DNA from: Pseudomonadota bacterium
GTDB lineage: Bacteria > Pseudomonadota > Gammaproteobacteria > Burkholderiales > Burkholderiaceae_C
Length of the DNA stretch: 64,000 bases
Assembly: GCA_018241405.1 (NCBI GenBank)
Contig: JAFEDY010000014.1
Span: 55,729 to 119,728, forward strand
Direction of reading: 5' to 3'
Positions 53,369-62,881 of this stretch are shown here, in pieces. The notes below the pieces were generated by a model. It worked only from the letters and a program-made list of their open reading frames with translations. It was not told the origin of the DNA and searched no databases. Within the stretch, counting starts at the first letter, position 1. The number at the start of each line of letters is the position of its first letter. A program made the position numbers and the translations under genes.

Positions 53369-54844
53369 ATGAAGATCATCATCCTCGGCGCCGGCCGCGT
53401 GGGCCAGAGTGCGGCGGCCAGCCTGGTGTCGGAGAGCAACGACATCACCGTCATCGACACCGACGCCGAGCGCCTGCGCGAGCTGGAATCGCGCCTGGAT
53501 CTGCGCGGCGTGGTAGGCAGCGGCATTGACCCGGCCGTGCTGGCCGAGGCCGGCGCGCGCGACACCGACCTGCTCATCGCCTGCGCGGCGCAGGACGAGA
53601 CCAACCTGGTCTGCGCCAAGGTGGCGCAGATGCTGTTCAACGTGCCGCAGTGCGTGGCACGCGTGCGCACCAGCGGCTTCGAGGACGGCAGCGCGCTGCT
53701 GTCGCGCGAGGGCTTCGCGGTCGATCACATTCTGTGCCCCGAGGACTCGCTGGTGCGCTACATCGCCAAGCTGGTGGAGTACCCCGGCGCGCTGCAGGTG
53801 CGCGAGTTTGCCGGTGGGCGCGCCTGCCTGATCTCCACCCGCGCGCGTGCCGGCGCGCCCGCCGTGGGGATGGAGATCAGGCGGCTGCGCGCGCAGATGC
53901 CCGAGGTGGCAATGCGCATCGTCGCCATCTACCGGCGCTTTCCCGACGAGCCCGACCGCTTCGTGCCCTGCGGCGGCGCGACGACCATAGAGCCGGGCGA
54001 CGAGGTGTTCGCGCTGGCCGGCGTGCAGCGCGTGCCCCAGGTGCTGGCGGCGCTGCGCCTGCGCCCGGGCCAGCCGCCGCGCCAGGTGCGCCGCATCATG
54101 ATGGCCGGCGGCGGCGTGGTCAGCGAGCGCCTGGCGCGTGCCCTGGCGGTCGAGCCGGGGCGCTTTCACATCAAGATCGTGGAGCCGGGCAGCGAGCGCT
54201 GCGTGGCGCTGGCGTCCAGCCTGCCCGAGCAGGTGCTGGTGCTGCAGGGCGAGACCTCGGACGAGGAGCTGCTCGCCGAGGAGGGCGTGGAGGAGGTGGA
54301 CTTCTTCCTGGCCCTGTCGGACGACGACGAGAACAACATCATGTCCTGCCTGCTGGCCAAGCGCATGGGCGCGCGCCGCGTGCTGGCGCTCATCAACCGC
54401 CAGGCCTACGCCGAGCTGATGCACGGCACGCAGATCGACATCGCCCTGTCGCCCGCCCAGGCCATGCTGGGCGAGCTGCTGGCCTATACGCGCCGCGGCG
54501 ACGTGCAGGCCGTGCACAGCCTGCGCCGCGGCGTGGCCGAGGCGCTGGAGATCGTGGCGCGCGGCGACAGGAAAAGCTCGCGCGTGGTGGGCCGGCGCGT
54601 GGAGGACCTGCCGCTGCCGCCGGCCGTGCACATGGGACTGATCGTGCGCGGCCTGCCCGACCCGGATGCGCCGCCCCCGCCCGAGGGCGAGGCCGCGCCA
54701 GCGCCTGTGGCCGAGCCCGAGGTCATCATCCCGCGCAGCCACACGGTCATCGAGAGCAACGACCATGTGGTGTTCTTTCTGCCGCACAAGCGCCTGGTGC
54801 GCGAGGTGGAGAAGCTGTTTCGCGTCAGCGCAACCTTCTTTTAG
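53369..54844 (+). CDS. trkA: Trk potassium uptake regulator TrkA
   Basis: A 491-residue cytosolic protein with two RCK halves. NAD-binding loop 'ILGAGRVGQSAAASLV', acidic 'VIDTDAERL', second Rossmann-like half beginning 'IMMAGGGVVSERLARAL', and TrkA_C domains ('GGATTIEPGDEVFALAGVQR'). It gates the TrkH channel, whose gene follows 11 bases later. ATG 53369 is the first after the inverted repeat and gives the canonical MKIIILGAG start. A Pro-rich insertion ('PDPDAPPPPEGEAAPAPVA') near residue 430 is unusual but tolerated. Confidence 0.93.
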   Translation: MKIIILGAGRVGQSAAASLVSESNDITVIDTDAERLRELESRLDLRGVVGSGIDPAVLAEAGARDTDLLIACAAQDETNLVCAKVAQMLFNVPQCVARVRTSGFEDGSALLSREGFAVDHILCPEDSLVRYIAKLVEYPGALQVREFAGGRACLISTRARAGAPAVGMEIRRLRAQMPEVAMRIVAIYRRFPDEPDRFVPCGGATTIEPGDEVFALAGVQRVPQVLAALRLRPGQPPRQVRRIMMAGGGVVSERLARALAVEPGRFHIKIVEPGSERCVALASSLPEQVLVLQGETSDEELLAEEGVEEVDFFLALSDDDENNIMSCLLAKRMGARRVLALINRQAYAELMHGTQIDIALSPAQAMLGELLAYTRRGDVQAVHSLRRGVAEALEIVARGDRKSSRVVGRRVEDLPLPPAVHMGLIVRGLPDPDAPPPPEGEAAPAPVAEPEVIIPRSHTVIESNDHVVFFLPHKRLVREVEKLFRVSATFF

Positions 54845-54855
54845 GCGCCCAGGCC

Positions 54856-56322
54856 ATGCGCGACCTGTTCCCCGTTCTGCGTGTCCTTGGCGTGCTGATG
54901 TGCATGTTCGCCCTGTCCATGGCGCTGCCGGGTGCGGTGGCCTGGTGGCAGCAGGAGGCGGTGTGGCAGGTCTACCCGATTTCGATGGCGCTGACGCTGG
55001 CGGCGGGCCTGCTGCTGTGGTGGTCCATGCGCGGCTACCGGCAGGAGCTGCAGCCGCGCCATGGCGTGATCCTGGTGACCCTGGTGTGGCTGCTGCTGCC
55101 GCTGTGCGCCAGCCTGCCGCTGTGGCTGGCCATGGCGCAGCTGGGGCGGCCGATCAGCTTCACCCATGCCTATTTCGAGGCGGTGTCGGGCCTGACGACG
55201 ACGGGCTCGACGGTGCTCACGGGGCTCGATGAACTGCCGCTGTCGGTGAACTTCTGGCGCACCTTTTTGCAGTGGCTGGGCGGCATGGGCATTTTGATTC
55301 TGGCCGTGGCCATCCTGCCGCTGCTGGGCGTGGGCGGCTGCCAGCTGTTCAAGGCCGAGGCTGCCGGCCCCGTCAAGGACACCAAGCTGACGCCGCGCAT
55401 GACCGAGACGGCCAAGGGCCTGTGGGGCGTGTACGCCGCCATTTCGGCGCTCTGTGCGCTGTGCTTCTGGGCCGGCGGCATGGCGCCCATGGATGCCGTG
55501 ATGCACATGTTCACCACCGTGAGCCTGGGCGGCCTGTCCTCGCACGACAGCAGCTTTGCCTTCTTCGATTCGCCGCTGCTGGAGGCGGTGGCGGTGTGCT
55601 TCATGCTGGTGGCCAGCTGCAACTTCACGCTGTACTTCGTGGCGCTGCGCAAGGGCCATTGGGCCGGCTTCTGGCGCGACCCCGAGGTGCGCGCCACCAT
55701 GCTGGCGCTGGTGGGCGGCGGCCTGCTGGTGGGCCTGCTGCTGTGGGCCAAGGGTGTGTACGAGCCCCTGCAGGCGCTGCGCCATGGCATGTTCCATGTG
55801 GTGTCGGTGGCCACCACCACGGGCTACGCCACGCAGGACTACCTGGCCTGGCCGGTGTTTGCGCCGGTGTTCATGCTGCTCTTGTCGAGCGTGGCGACGA
55901 GCGCGGGCTCCACGGGCGGCGGCATCAAGATGGTGCGCATGCTGATCCTGGTGCAGCAGGCGCGCCGCGAGCTCACGCGCCTGGTGCATCCGCGTGCCGT
56001 GCAGCCGGTGCTGCTGGGTGGGCGCGTGGTGGACCACCGCATGATCTTCTCGGTGCTGGCCTTCATGCTGGTCTACGGCGCCACGGTGTTTGCGCTGAGC
56101 ATGGTGCTGCTGCTCACCGACCTGGACCCGCTGACGGCGTTCTCCGCCGTGCTCGCCAGCGTCAACTGCACCGGGCCGGGCCTGGGCGGCATAGGGCCAA
56201 GTTCGAACTACGCGGTGCTGACCGACTTCCAGACCTGGGTCTGCACGCTGGGCATGCTGCTGGGGCGGCTGGAGATACTGAGCTTCATGGCGCTCCTGTC
56301 GCCCGCGTTCTGGCGTCGTTGA
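54856..56322 (+). CDS. trkH: Trk potassium channel subunit TrkH
   Basis: A 488-residue membrane protein with the four P-loop filters of the Trk/Ktr family: 'GLTTTGSTVL', 'FTTVSLGGLSSH', 'VATTTGYATQ' and 'NCTGPGLGGIG'. The usual 'STGGGIKMVRML' also occurs. It imports K+ with TrkA. The start ATG is 11 bases after trkA, and the operon is clear. Confidence 0.95.
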   Translation: MRDLFPVLRVLGVLMCMFALSMALPGAVAWWQQEAVWQVYPISMALTLAAGLLLWWSMRGYRQELQPRHGVILVTLVWLLLPLCASLPLWLAMAQLGRPISFTHAYFEAVSGLTTTGSTVLTGLDELPLSVNFWRTFLQWLGGMGILILAVAILPLLGVGGCQLFKAEAAGPVKDTKLTPRMTETAKGLWGVYAAISALCALCFWAGGMAPMDAVMHMFTTVSLGGLSSHDSSFAFFDSPLLEAVAVCFMLVASCNFTLYFVALRKGHWAGFWRDPEVRATMLALVGGGLLVGLLLWAKGVYEPLQALRHGMFHVVSVATTTGYATQDYLAWPVFAPVFMLLLSSVATSAGSTGGGIKMVRMLILVQQARRELTRLVHPRAVQPVLLGGRVVDHRMIFSVLAFMLVYGATVFALSMVLLLTDLDPLTAFSAVLASVNCTGPGLGGIGPSSNYAVLTDFQTWVCTLGMLLGRLEILSFMALLSPAFWRR

Positions 56323-56389
56323 ACTACGTACGAGAAGGAGGGCGGCGCGTACCTACAATGCGGCGCTTGACTGTCACACCTGGGGTTAT

Positions 56390-57685
56390 ATGGTTCCGCA
56401 CCTCGTCACCGCACTCACGGGCCCGATCAACGAGCTGGAGCAGCGCATCCTGGACTCCATGCCGGCCATCGAGCGCTGGTTCCGCCTGGAGTGGATGGAG
56501 CACACGCCGCCGTTCTATACCTCGGTGGACATCCGCAATGCGGGTTTCAAGCTGGCGCCGGTGGACACCAACCTGTTCCCGGGAGGCTGGAACAACCTGA
56601 CCGACGAGATGCTGCCGCTGGCGGTGCAGGCGGCCATGGCGGCCATTGAGAAGATCTGCCCCGAGGCGCGCAACCTGCTCATCATTCCCGAGAACCATTC
56701 GCGCAACACCTTCTACCTGGCCAACGTGGCGCAGCTGGTGCGCATCTTCAACATGGCGGGGCTGAATGTGCGCGTGGGCTCGATCAGCGCCGACATCAAG
56801 AAGAGCACCACCGTGACGCTGCCCCACGGCGAGAGCGTGACGCTGGAGCCGGTGATCCGTACCAAGCGCCGCCTGGGGCTGAAGAACTTCGACCCCTGCA
56901 CCATCTTGCTGAACAACGACCTGTCGGCGGGTGCGCCGGGCATCCTGGAGGAGCTCTACGAGCAGTACCTGCTGCCGCCGCTGCACGCGGGCTGGAGCGT
57001 GCGCCGCAAGAGCCATCACTTCAAGAGCTACGACGAGGTGGCCAAGCGCTTTGGCAAGATGCTGGGCATAGACCCCTGGCTCGTCAACCCGCTGTTTGGC
57101 AACGTGGAGGGCCTGGATTTCAGCGAGGGCACTGGCATGGAGGCCCTGGCCGGCACCGTCGATGGACTGCTGGCCAAGGTGCGGCGCAAGTACAAGGAAT
57201 ACGGCATCAAGGAAAAGCCCTTTGCCGTCGTCAAGGCCGACAACGGCACCTACGGCATGGGCATCATGACCGTACACGACGCCAAGGAGCTCGAAGACCT
57301 GAACCGCAAGACACGCAACAAGATGGCGGTGATCAAGGACGGCCAGGTGGTGCATGACGTGATCGTGCAGGAGGGCGTGCTGACCCAGGAGCGCGTGCAC
57401 GAGGCCGTGGCCGAGCCCGTGGTCTACATGATGGACCGCTATGTGGTTGGCGGCTTCTACCGCATCAATGCCGAGCGCGGCGTCGAGGAAAACCTCAATG
57501 CCCCGGGCGCCAGCTTCGTGCCGCTGGCCTTTCAGCACAGCACCCAGCTGCCCCAGCCCGGCGCACGCCCGGGCGCCAGCGCCCCGAACCGCTTCTACAT
57601 GTATGGCGTGATCGCACGCCTGGCCATGCTGGCTGCCAGCTACGAGCTGGAGGCCACCGACCCCGAGGCCGAGGTCTACGACTGA
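56390..57685 (+). CDS. gshA: Glutamate-cysteine ligase (Acidithiobacillus-type)
   Basis: A 431-residue ligase, first step of glutathione synthesis. It belongs to the group first described in Acidithiobacillus ferrooxidans and common in betaproteobacteria, unrelated in length to E. coli GshA (518 residues). Visible: 'RWFRLEWMEHTPPFYTSVDI', 'DTNLFPGGWNNLTDEM', 'VVKADNGTYGMGIMTV' (ATP-grasp-like) and 'VGGFYRINAERGVEENLN'. ATG 56390. It lies between trkH and kup. Confidence 0.93.
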   Translation: MVPHLVTALTGPINELEQRILDSMPAIERWFRLEWMEHTPPFYTSVDIRNAGFKLAPVDTNLFPGGWNNLTDEMLPLAVQAAMAAIEKICPEARNLLIIPENHSRNTFYLANVAQLVRIFNMAGLNVRVGSISADIKKSTTVTLPHGESVTLEPVIRTKRRLGLKNFDPCTILLNNDLSAGAPGILEELYEQYLLPPLHAGWSVRRKSHHFKSYDEVAKRFGKMLGIDPWLVNPLFGNVEGLDFSEGTGMEALAGTVDGLLAKVRRKYKEYGIKEKPFAVVKADNGTYGMGIMTVHDAKELEDLNRKTRNKMAVIKDGQVVHDVIVQEGVLTQERVHEAVAEPVVYMMDRYVVGGFYRINAERGVEENLNAPGASFVPLAFQHSTQLPQPGARPGASAPNRFYMYGVIARLAMLAASYELEATDPEAEVYD

Positions 57686-57774
57686 TCCGCTGATGCGCCG
57701 CGGGCGAGGGCGGCGCACAATGGCACCCACGAAAAAAATCCAGGAATGTCTGGCAAAAGACCAGGGGCACCACC

Positions 57775-59646
57775 GTGCAAACAAACAAATCCTCGTTGGC
57801 GACCCTGACCCTGGGCGCCATTGGTGTCGTGTATGGCGACATCGGCACCAGCGTGCTCTATACCCTCAAGGAGGTCTTCGGCACGGGCCATGTGCCTTTC
57901 ACGCCCGACAACGTGTACGGCGTGCTGTCCATCGTGTTCTGGACGCTGACCACCATTGTCTCGATCAAGTACGTGGTGCTGGTGCTGCGCGCCGACAACC
58001 ATGGCGAGGGCGGGCTGGTGGCCATGCTGGCGCTGGCCTCGCAGTCGGTCAAGGACAAGGCGCCGGGCCTGCGCAAGTGGATGCTGGCCATAGGCATCTT
58101 CGGCACCTGCCTGTTCTATGGCGACGGCGTCATCACGCCGGCCATCACCGTGCTGTCGGCCGTGGAGGGCCTGGACGTGGTATCGCCCGCCTTCCGCCGG
58201 GCGGTGATACCGCTCACGCTGCTGATCCTGCTGGGCCTGTTCCTGGTGCAAAAGCATGGCACGGCGGGCATAGGGCGCTTCTTCGGGCCGATCATGGTGG
58301 TGTGGTTCATCGTCATCGGCGCGCTGGGGGGCTACCATGTCGCGGGCCATCCCGAAATATTGTTCGCCCTGAGCCCGCACCATGCGCTGCGCTTCATCGT
58401 GCAGCATCCGGGCACCACCTTCATCATCCTGGGCGCGGTGGTCCTGTGCGTGACCGGGGGCGAGGCGCTGTATGCCGACATGGGGCACTTCGGCAAGCAG
58501 CCGATCCGCGTGGCCTGGTTTTCCATCGTCATGCCGGCGCTGACGCTGAACTACTTCGGCCAGGGCGCGCTGCTGCTGGCCGAGCCCGAGGCCGTGGCCA
58601 ACCCGTTCTTCCACATGGCGCCGGAGTGGGTCACGCTGCCGCTGGTGGGCCTGGCCACCGTGGCGGCCGTGATCGCGTCGCAGGCCCTGATCTCGGGCGC
58701 CTTCAGCGTCACCAAGCAGGTGATACAGCTCGGCTACCTGCCGCGTCTGCAGATCCAGCACACCAGCACCTGGGACACGGGCCAGATCTACATGCCCCTG
58801 GTCAACTGGTCGCTGTTCGTCATGATCGTGCTGGCGGTGGTGCTGTTCCGCTCGTCGAGCAACCTGGCGGCGGCCTACGGCATCGCGGTGACGCTGGACA
58901 TGACCATCACCACCGTGCTCACCTTCTTCGTGGTGCGCTATGGCTGGGGCTACCCGCTGGCGCTGTGCATCGCGGCCACGGGTTTTTTCTTCGCCGTGGA
59001 CATCATGTTCTTCAGCTCCAACCTGCTCAAGCTGGTCGAGGGCGGCTGGTTCCCGCTCTTGATCGGCGGCCTGGTGTACACGCTGATGATGACCTGGAAG
59101 CGCGGGCGCGAACTGCTCAACAAGGCCCTGCAGGAGACGGCGCTGGGGCTGGCGGACTTTCTGGAGTCACTGTTCGTCGTGCCGCCGGCGCGCGTGTCCG
59201 GCACGGCGGTGTTCCTGACCGGCGAGCCGGGCATCGTCCCCAATGCCCTGCTGCACAACCTCAAGCACAACAAGGTGCTGCATGAGCAGAACCTGTTCGT
59301 CACCGTGTGCAGCCATGAAATTCCCTGGATCGGCATGGACAAGCGCCTGGAGGTGGAGTCGCTGGGCCACGACTGCTGGCAGGTCATGGTGCACTATGGC
59401 TTCAAGAACGACGTGAACCTGCCGCGCGCGCTGTCGCACATCACTGGCCGCGGTATCAAGCTCGACCCCATGAGCACCAGCTACTTCCTGTCGCGCGAGA
59501 TTGTCATCCCCACGCTGGGCGCTGGCATGGCGGCCTGGCGCGAGAAGCTGTTCGCCCAGATGCACCACAACGCGGGCGCGGCAGCCGAGTTCCTCAACCT
59601 GCCCAGCAATGCGGTGGTGGAGCTGGGCGGCAAGATAGAAATCTAA
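57775..59646 (+). CDS. kup: Kup-type potassium transporter, copy 1
   Basis: A 623-residue KUP/HAK/KT protein with about 12 TM helices and a soluble C-terminal domain: '[20 protein letters not shown]', '[20 protein letters not shown]', '[16 protein letters not shown]', '[20 protein letters not shown]' and C-terminal '[16 protein letters not shown]'. It starts with GTG (57775); no upstream ATG is in frame. It is followed 15 bases later by a closely related copy. The substitution VLYT for the usual PLYA in the first TM region is distinctive. Confidence 0.93.
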   Translation: MQTNKSSLATLTLGAIGVVYGDIGTSVLYTLKEVFGTGHVPFTPDNVYGVLSIVFWTLTTIVSIKYVVLVLRADNHGEGGLVAMLALASQSVKDKAPGLRKWMLAIGIFGTCLFYGDGVITPAITVLSAVEGLDVVSPAFRRAVIPLTLLILLGLFLVQKHGTAGIGRFFGPIMVVWFIVIGALGGYHVAGHPEILFALSPHHALRFIVQHPGTTFIILGAVVLCVTGGEALYADMGHFGKQPIRVAWFSIVMPALTLNYFGQGALLLAEPEAVANPFFHMAPEWVTLPLVGLATVAAVIASQALISGAFSVTKQVIQLGYLPRLQIQHTSTWDTGQIYMPLVNWSLFVMIVLAVVLFRSSSNLAAAYGIAVTLDMTITTVLTFFVVRYGWGYPLALCIAATGFFFAVDIMFFSSNLLKLVEGGWFPLLIGGLVYTLMMTWKRGRELLNKALQETALGLADFLESLFVVPPARVSGTAVFLTGEPGIVPNALLHNLKHNKVLHEQNLFVTVCSHEIPWIGMDKRLEVESLGHDCWQVMVHYGFKNDVNLPRALSHITGRGIKLDPMSTSYFLSREIVIPTLGAGMAAWREKLFAQMHHNAGAAAEFLNLPSNAVVELGGKIEI

Positions 59647-59661
59647 CTCTGAGGGGTAGGC

Positions 59662-61548
59662 ATGAACCTGTCCGCGGGGTCAGTCCCGGAGAAGTCCAGC
59701 CTTGGCATGCTCATGCTGGGCGCCATCGGTGTGGTGTTTGGCGACATCGGCACCAGTCCGTTGTACGCCTTCCGCGAGGTCTTTGCCGACGGGCGCGTGC
59801 CGCTGTCGCAGGCCAACGTGATGGCCGCCACCTCGATGTTCATCTGGGCGCTGATCGTCGTCGTCGCCCTCAAATACGTGGGCCTGGTCATGCGCGCCGA
59901 CAACGACGGCGAGGGCGGCATGATGGCCCTGCTGGCGCTGGCTTCGCGTTCGGTGGGTGAGCGCCCGCGGCTGCGCGCCGGCATGCTGGGGGTGGGGGCC
60001 TTCGGCGTGGCGCTGTTCTTTGGCGATGGTGTCATCACGCCGGCGATCTCGGTGCTGTCGGCCGTCGAGGGCATGGAGGTGGCGGCGCCGGCGGCCAAGC
60101 CCTATGTGCTGCCGATTGCACTGACCGTGCTGGCCCTGCTGTTCGTGGTGCAGCGCCACGGCACGGCCAGCATAGGGCGCTTCTTCGGTCCGGTGATGGT
60201 GCTGTGGTTCCTGGTGCTGGGCGCCATTGGCCTGCTGCAAATTCTGCGGCAGCCGCAGGTGCTGGGCGCGCTTTCGCCGCTGCATGCGCTGGACTTCATG
60301 GCGGCGCACCCGCATATCGCTTTCATCACGCTGGGCGCGGTGTTCCTGTGCCTGACGGGTGCCGAGGCGCTGTATGCCGACATGGGGCATTTCGGCAAGC
60401 GGCCGATCCGCCTGGCCTGGTTTGCGCTCGTCATGCCGGCGCTGATGCTCAATTACCTGGGCCAGGGGGCGCTGGTGCTGGGGAGCCCTAAGGCCGTGGA
60501 GAACCCGTTCTATCTGCTGGCGCCGCCCTGGGCGCTGGTGGGCCTGGTGGTGCTGGCCACGGCGGCGACGGTGATTGCCTCGCAGGCCCTGATCTCCGGC
60601 GCTTTCTCGGCCGCCAAGCAGTCCATGCAGCTCGACTACCTGCCGCGCATGCGCATCGACCACACCTCGGCCGAGGAGATCGGCCAGATCTATGTGGGCT
60701 CGGTCAACTGGGCATTGCTGGCCGGCGTGGTGCTGACGGTGGGGCTGTTCCGCAACTCCTCGGCCATGGCTGCGGCCTATGGCGTTTCGGTCAGCCTGCT
60801 GATGGTTATCACCACCGGGCTGACCTATTTTGTGGTGCGCTTCCACTGGAATTTTCCGCGCTGGGTGGCGCTGTCAGCCACTGGTGTCTTCCTGCTGGTG
60901 GACCTGGTGTTTTTCAGCTCCAACGCACTCAAGATTGCCGACGGCGGCTGGTATCCGCTGCTGATGGCGGCCCTGGTCTACACGGTGATGAGTACCTGGC
61001 GCCGCGGCCGCGAGCTGATCCGCGAGAGCAACCGCCTGCACTCCATCGCGCTGGCGGAGCTGCTGGAGGCGCTCTTCGCCAATCCGCCGCCGCGTGTGGC
61101 CGGCACCGCGGTATTCCTCAACTCCGTGGCCGGCATCACGCCCAGCGCGTTGCTGCACAGCATGAAGCACTACAAGGTGCTGCATGAGCGCAACCTGTTT
61201 GTCAACGTGCGCAGCCACGAGGTGCCCTGGGTGCCGCCGGAGCAGCGCACCGAGGTTACGCCGCTGGGGCATGACTGCTGGCAGGTGACCGTTCACTATG
61301 GCTTCAAGGACCAGTACGACCTGCCGCGGGCGCTGCAGGGGGTGCAGGCCCAGGTGGGCGCCCTTGATCCCATGCTGACGAGCTACTTCCTGTCGCGCGA
61401 GGTCGTCGTGCCGCGCAGCGGCGGCGGCATGACCCAGTGGCGCGAGCAATTGTTCTCGCGCCTGCAGCTCAACGCCAGTGCCATGGCCGAGTTCCTGTGT
61501 CTGCCGACCAATGCCGTGGTCGAGCTGGGGTCCAAGATAGAGATTTGA
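59662..61548 (+). CDS. kup: Kup-type potassium transporter, copy 2
   Basis: A 628-residue paralogue of the preceding gene, with the standard 'MLGAIGVVFGDIGTSPLYAF', 'GVITPAISVLSAVEGM' and '[20 protein letters not shown]'. Both copies share the whole architecture, including the C-terminal '[12 protein letters not shown]' and 'NAVVELGSKIEI' ends, so they arose by tandem duplication followed by divergence. ATG 59662. They may differ in affinity or pH dependence; this is not visible in sequence. Confidence 0.93.
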   Translation: MNLSAGSVPEKSSLGMLMLGAIGVVFGDIGTSPLYAFREVFADGRVPLSQANVMAATSMFIWALIVVVALKYVGLVMRADNDGEGGMMALLALASRSVGERPRLRAGMLGVGAFGVALFFGDGVITPAISVLSAVEGMEVAAPAAKPYVLPIALTVLALLFVVQRHGTASIGRFFGPVMVLWFLVLGAIGLLQILRQPQVLGALSPLHALDFMAAHPHIAFITLGAVFLCLTGAEALYADMGHFGKRPIRLAWFALVMPALMLNYLGQGALVLGSPKAVENPFYLLAPPWALVGLVVLATAATVIASQALISGAFSAAKQSMQLDYLPRMRIDHTSAEEIGQIYVGSVNWALLAGVVLTVGLFRNSSAMAAAYGVSVSLLMVITTGLTYFVVRFHWNFPRWVALSATGVFLLVDLVFFSSNALKIADGGWYPLLMAALVYTVMSTWRRGRELIRESNRLHSIALAELLEALFANPPPRVAGTAVFLNSVAGITPSALLHSMKHYKVLHERNLFVNVRSHEVPWVPPEQRTEVTPLGHDCWQVTVHYGFKDQYDLPRALQGVQAQVGALDPMLTSYFLSREVVVPRSGGGMTQWREQLFSRLQLNASAMAEFLCLPTNAVVELGSKIEI

Positions 61549-61574
61549 GGCGCAGGCCAGGTTTTCAGCAGTTT

Positions 61575-61622
61575 GTGCGCCTTCCCCCTGTGTGATAAGC
61601 GCTAAAAGCTATATGTTTTGAA
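61575..61622. repeat. Dispersed Comamonad-type repeat (half copy)
   Basis: After kup copy 2: TGTGTGATAAGCGCTAAAAG then CTATATGTTTTGAAG. This matches the right half of the dispersed element (AAGCGCTA-rich) with its T-rich border. The left half is lost. Confidence 0.45.
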
Positions 61623-61668
61623 GCGTCTTCGGTAAAGCCTCCGGGCTGCGGTGCCACAATCGGTCGCC

Positions 61669-62859
61669 ATGCAGTTTTTCAAAGACCTGAGCCTGTCGGC
61701 CTTCACGGCGGGTTTCGTGGCCGTGCTGGTGGGCTTTACCAGTTCCGTGGCCATCGTGTTCCAGGCGGCCCAGGCGTTTGGCGCCACGCCCGAGCAGATC
61801 ACGTCCTGGATGTGGGCCCTGGGGCTGGGCATGGGCCTGTGCTCGCTCGTGCCCTCGCTCATTCTGCGCCAGCCCGTCATGGTGGCCTGGTCCACGCCGG
61901 GCGCGGCGGTGCTGGCCACGGCCGGGCTGGCTGGGGGCTTTTCCATGGCCGAGGCCGTTGGCGCCTTCATGGTCTGCGCGCTGTTGATTACCCTGGCCGG
62001 CGTCACCGGCTGGTTCGAGCGCATCATGAACCGCATCCCCATGGAAATCGCCTCGGCCCTGCTCGCCGGCGTGCTGGCGCGCTTTGGCATGCAGGCCTTT
62101 GCCGCCCTGCAGACGGCGCTGCCGCTGGTGCTCTGCATGCTGCTGGCCTATCTGCTGGCGCGCCGCCTGCTGCCGCGCTATGCCGTGGTGCTGACGCTGG
62201 CGGCTGGCATCGCCTGGGCGGCGGGCAGTGGCCAGATGCGCTGGTCGGCCGTGCACCTGGCGCCGGCCATGCCGGTATTCACCGCACCCCAGTTCAGCCT
62301 GCAGGCGCTGATGAGCCTGGCCCTGCCGCTGTTCATCGTGACCATGGCCTCGCAGAACCTGCCGGGCGTGGCCGTGATGCGCGCTACCGGCTACCAGCTG
62401 CCGGTATCGCACCTCATCACCTTGACCGGGCTGGCCACGCTGGCGCTGGCGCCGTTCGGCGCCTTTGCCCTGAACTTCAGCGCCATCACCGCCGCCATTT
62501 GCATGGGGCCCGAGGCCCACCCCGACCCCGCGCGGCGCTACACGGCCGCAGCATCGTGCGGGCTGCTGTACATTGCCGTCGGCATTTTTGGCGCCGTGGT
62601 CACGGGGCTGCTGACGGCCTTTCCGCAGGAGCTGGTGGTGGCCATTGCCGGCCTGGCCCTGCTGTCGGCCATAGGCGGCGGCCTGGCCGGCGCGCTGCAG
62701 GCCGAGAGCCGGCGCGAGGCGGCGCTCATCACCTTCCTGGTCACACTGAGCGGAGTGACGCTGGCGGGCGTAGGCTCGGCCTTTTGGGGTGTGGTCGCGG
62801 GCAGCCTGGCGCTACTTGTGCAACAGTATGGACGGCCCCGGGCACCACGCCGGCCCTGA
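61669..62859 (+). CDS. BenE-family benzoate/H+ symporter-like permease
   Basis: A 396-residue membrane protein with about 11-12 TM helices: 'DLSLSAFTAGFVAVLVGFTS', 'QPVMVAWSTPGAAVLATAG', 'LPLFIVTMASQNLPGVAVMR' and 'FGAFALNFSAITAAICMGPE'. These are hallmark BenE segments. ATG 61669. No benzoate catabolic genes are near, so an aromatic-acid substrate is inferred only from the family. It is followed after 22 bases by gshB. Confidence 0.9.
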   Translation: MQFFKDLSLSAFTAGFVAVLVGFTSSVAIVFQAAQAFGATPEQITSWMWALGLGMGLCSLVPSLILRQPVMVAWSTPGAAVLATAGLAGGFSMAEAVGAFMVCALLITLAGVTGWFERIMNRIPMEIASALLAGVLARFGMQAFAALQTALPLVLCMLLAYLLARRLLPRYAVVLTLAAGIAWAAGSGQMRWSAVHLAPAMPVFTAPQFSLQALMSLALPLFIVTMASQNLPGVAVMRATGYQLPVSHLITLTGLATLALAPFGAFALNFSAITAAICMGPEAHPDPARRYTAAASCGLLYIAVGIFGAVVTGLLTAFPQELVVAIAGLALLSAIGGGLAGALQAESRREAALITFLVTLSGVTLAGVGSAFWGVVAGSLALLVQQYGRPRAPRRP

Positions 62860-62881
62860 CAACCCAGCACCCATGTACGCC

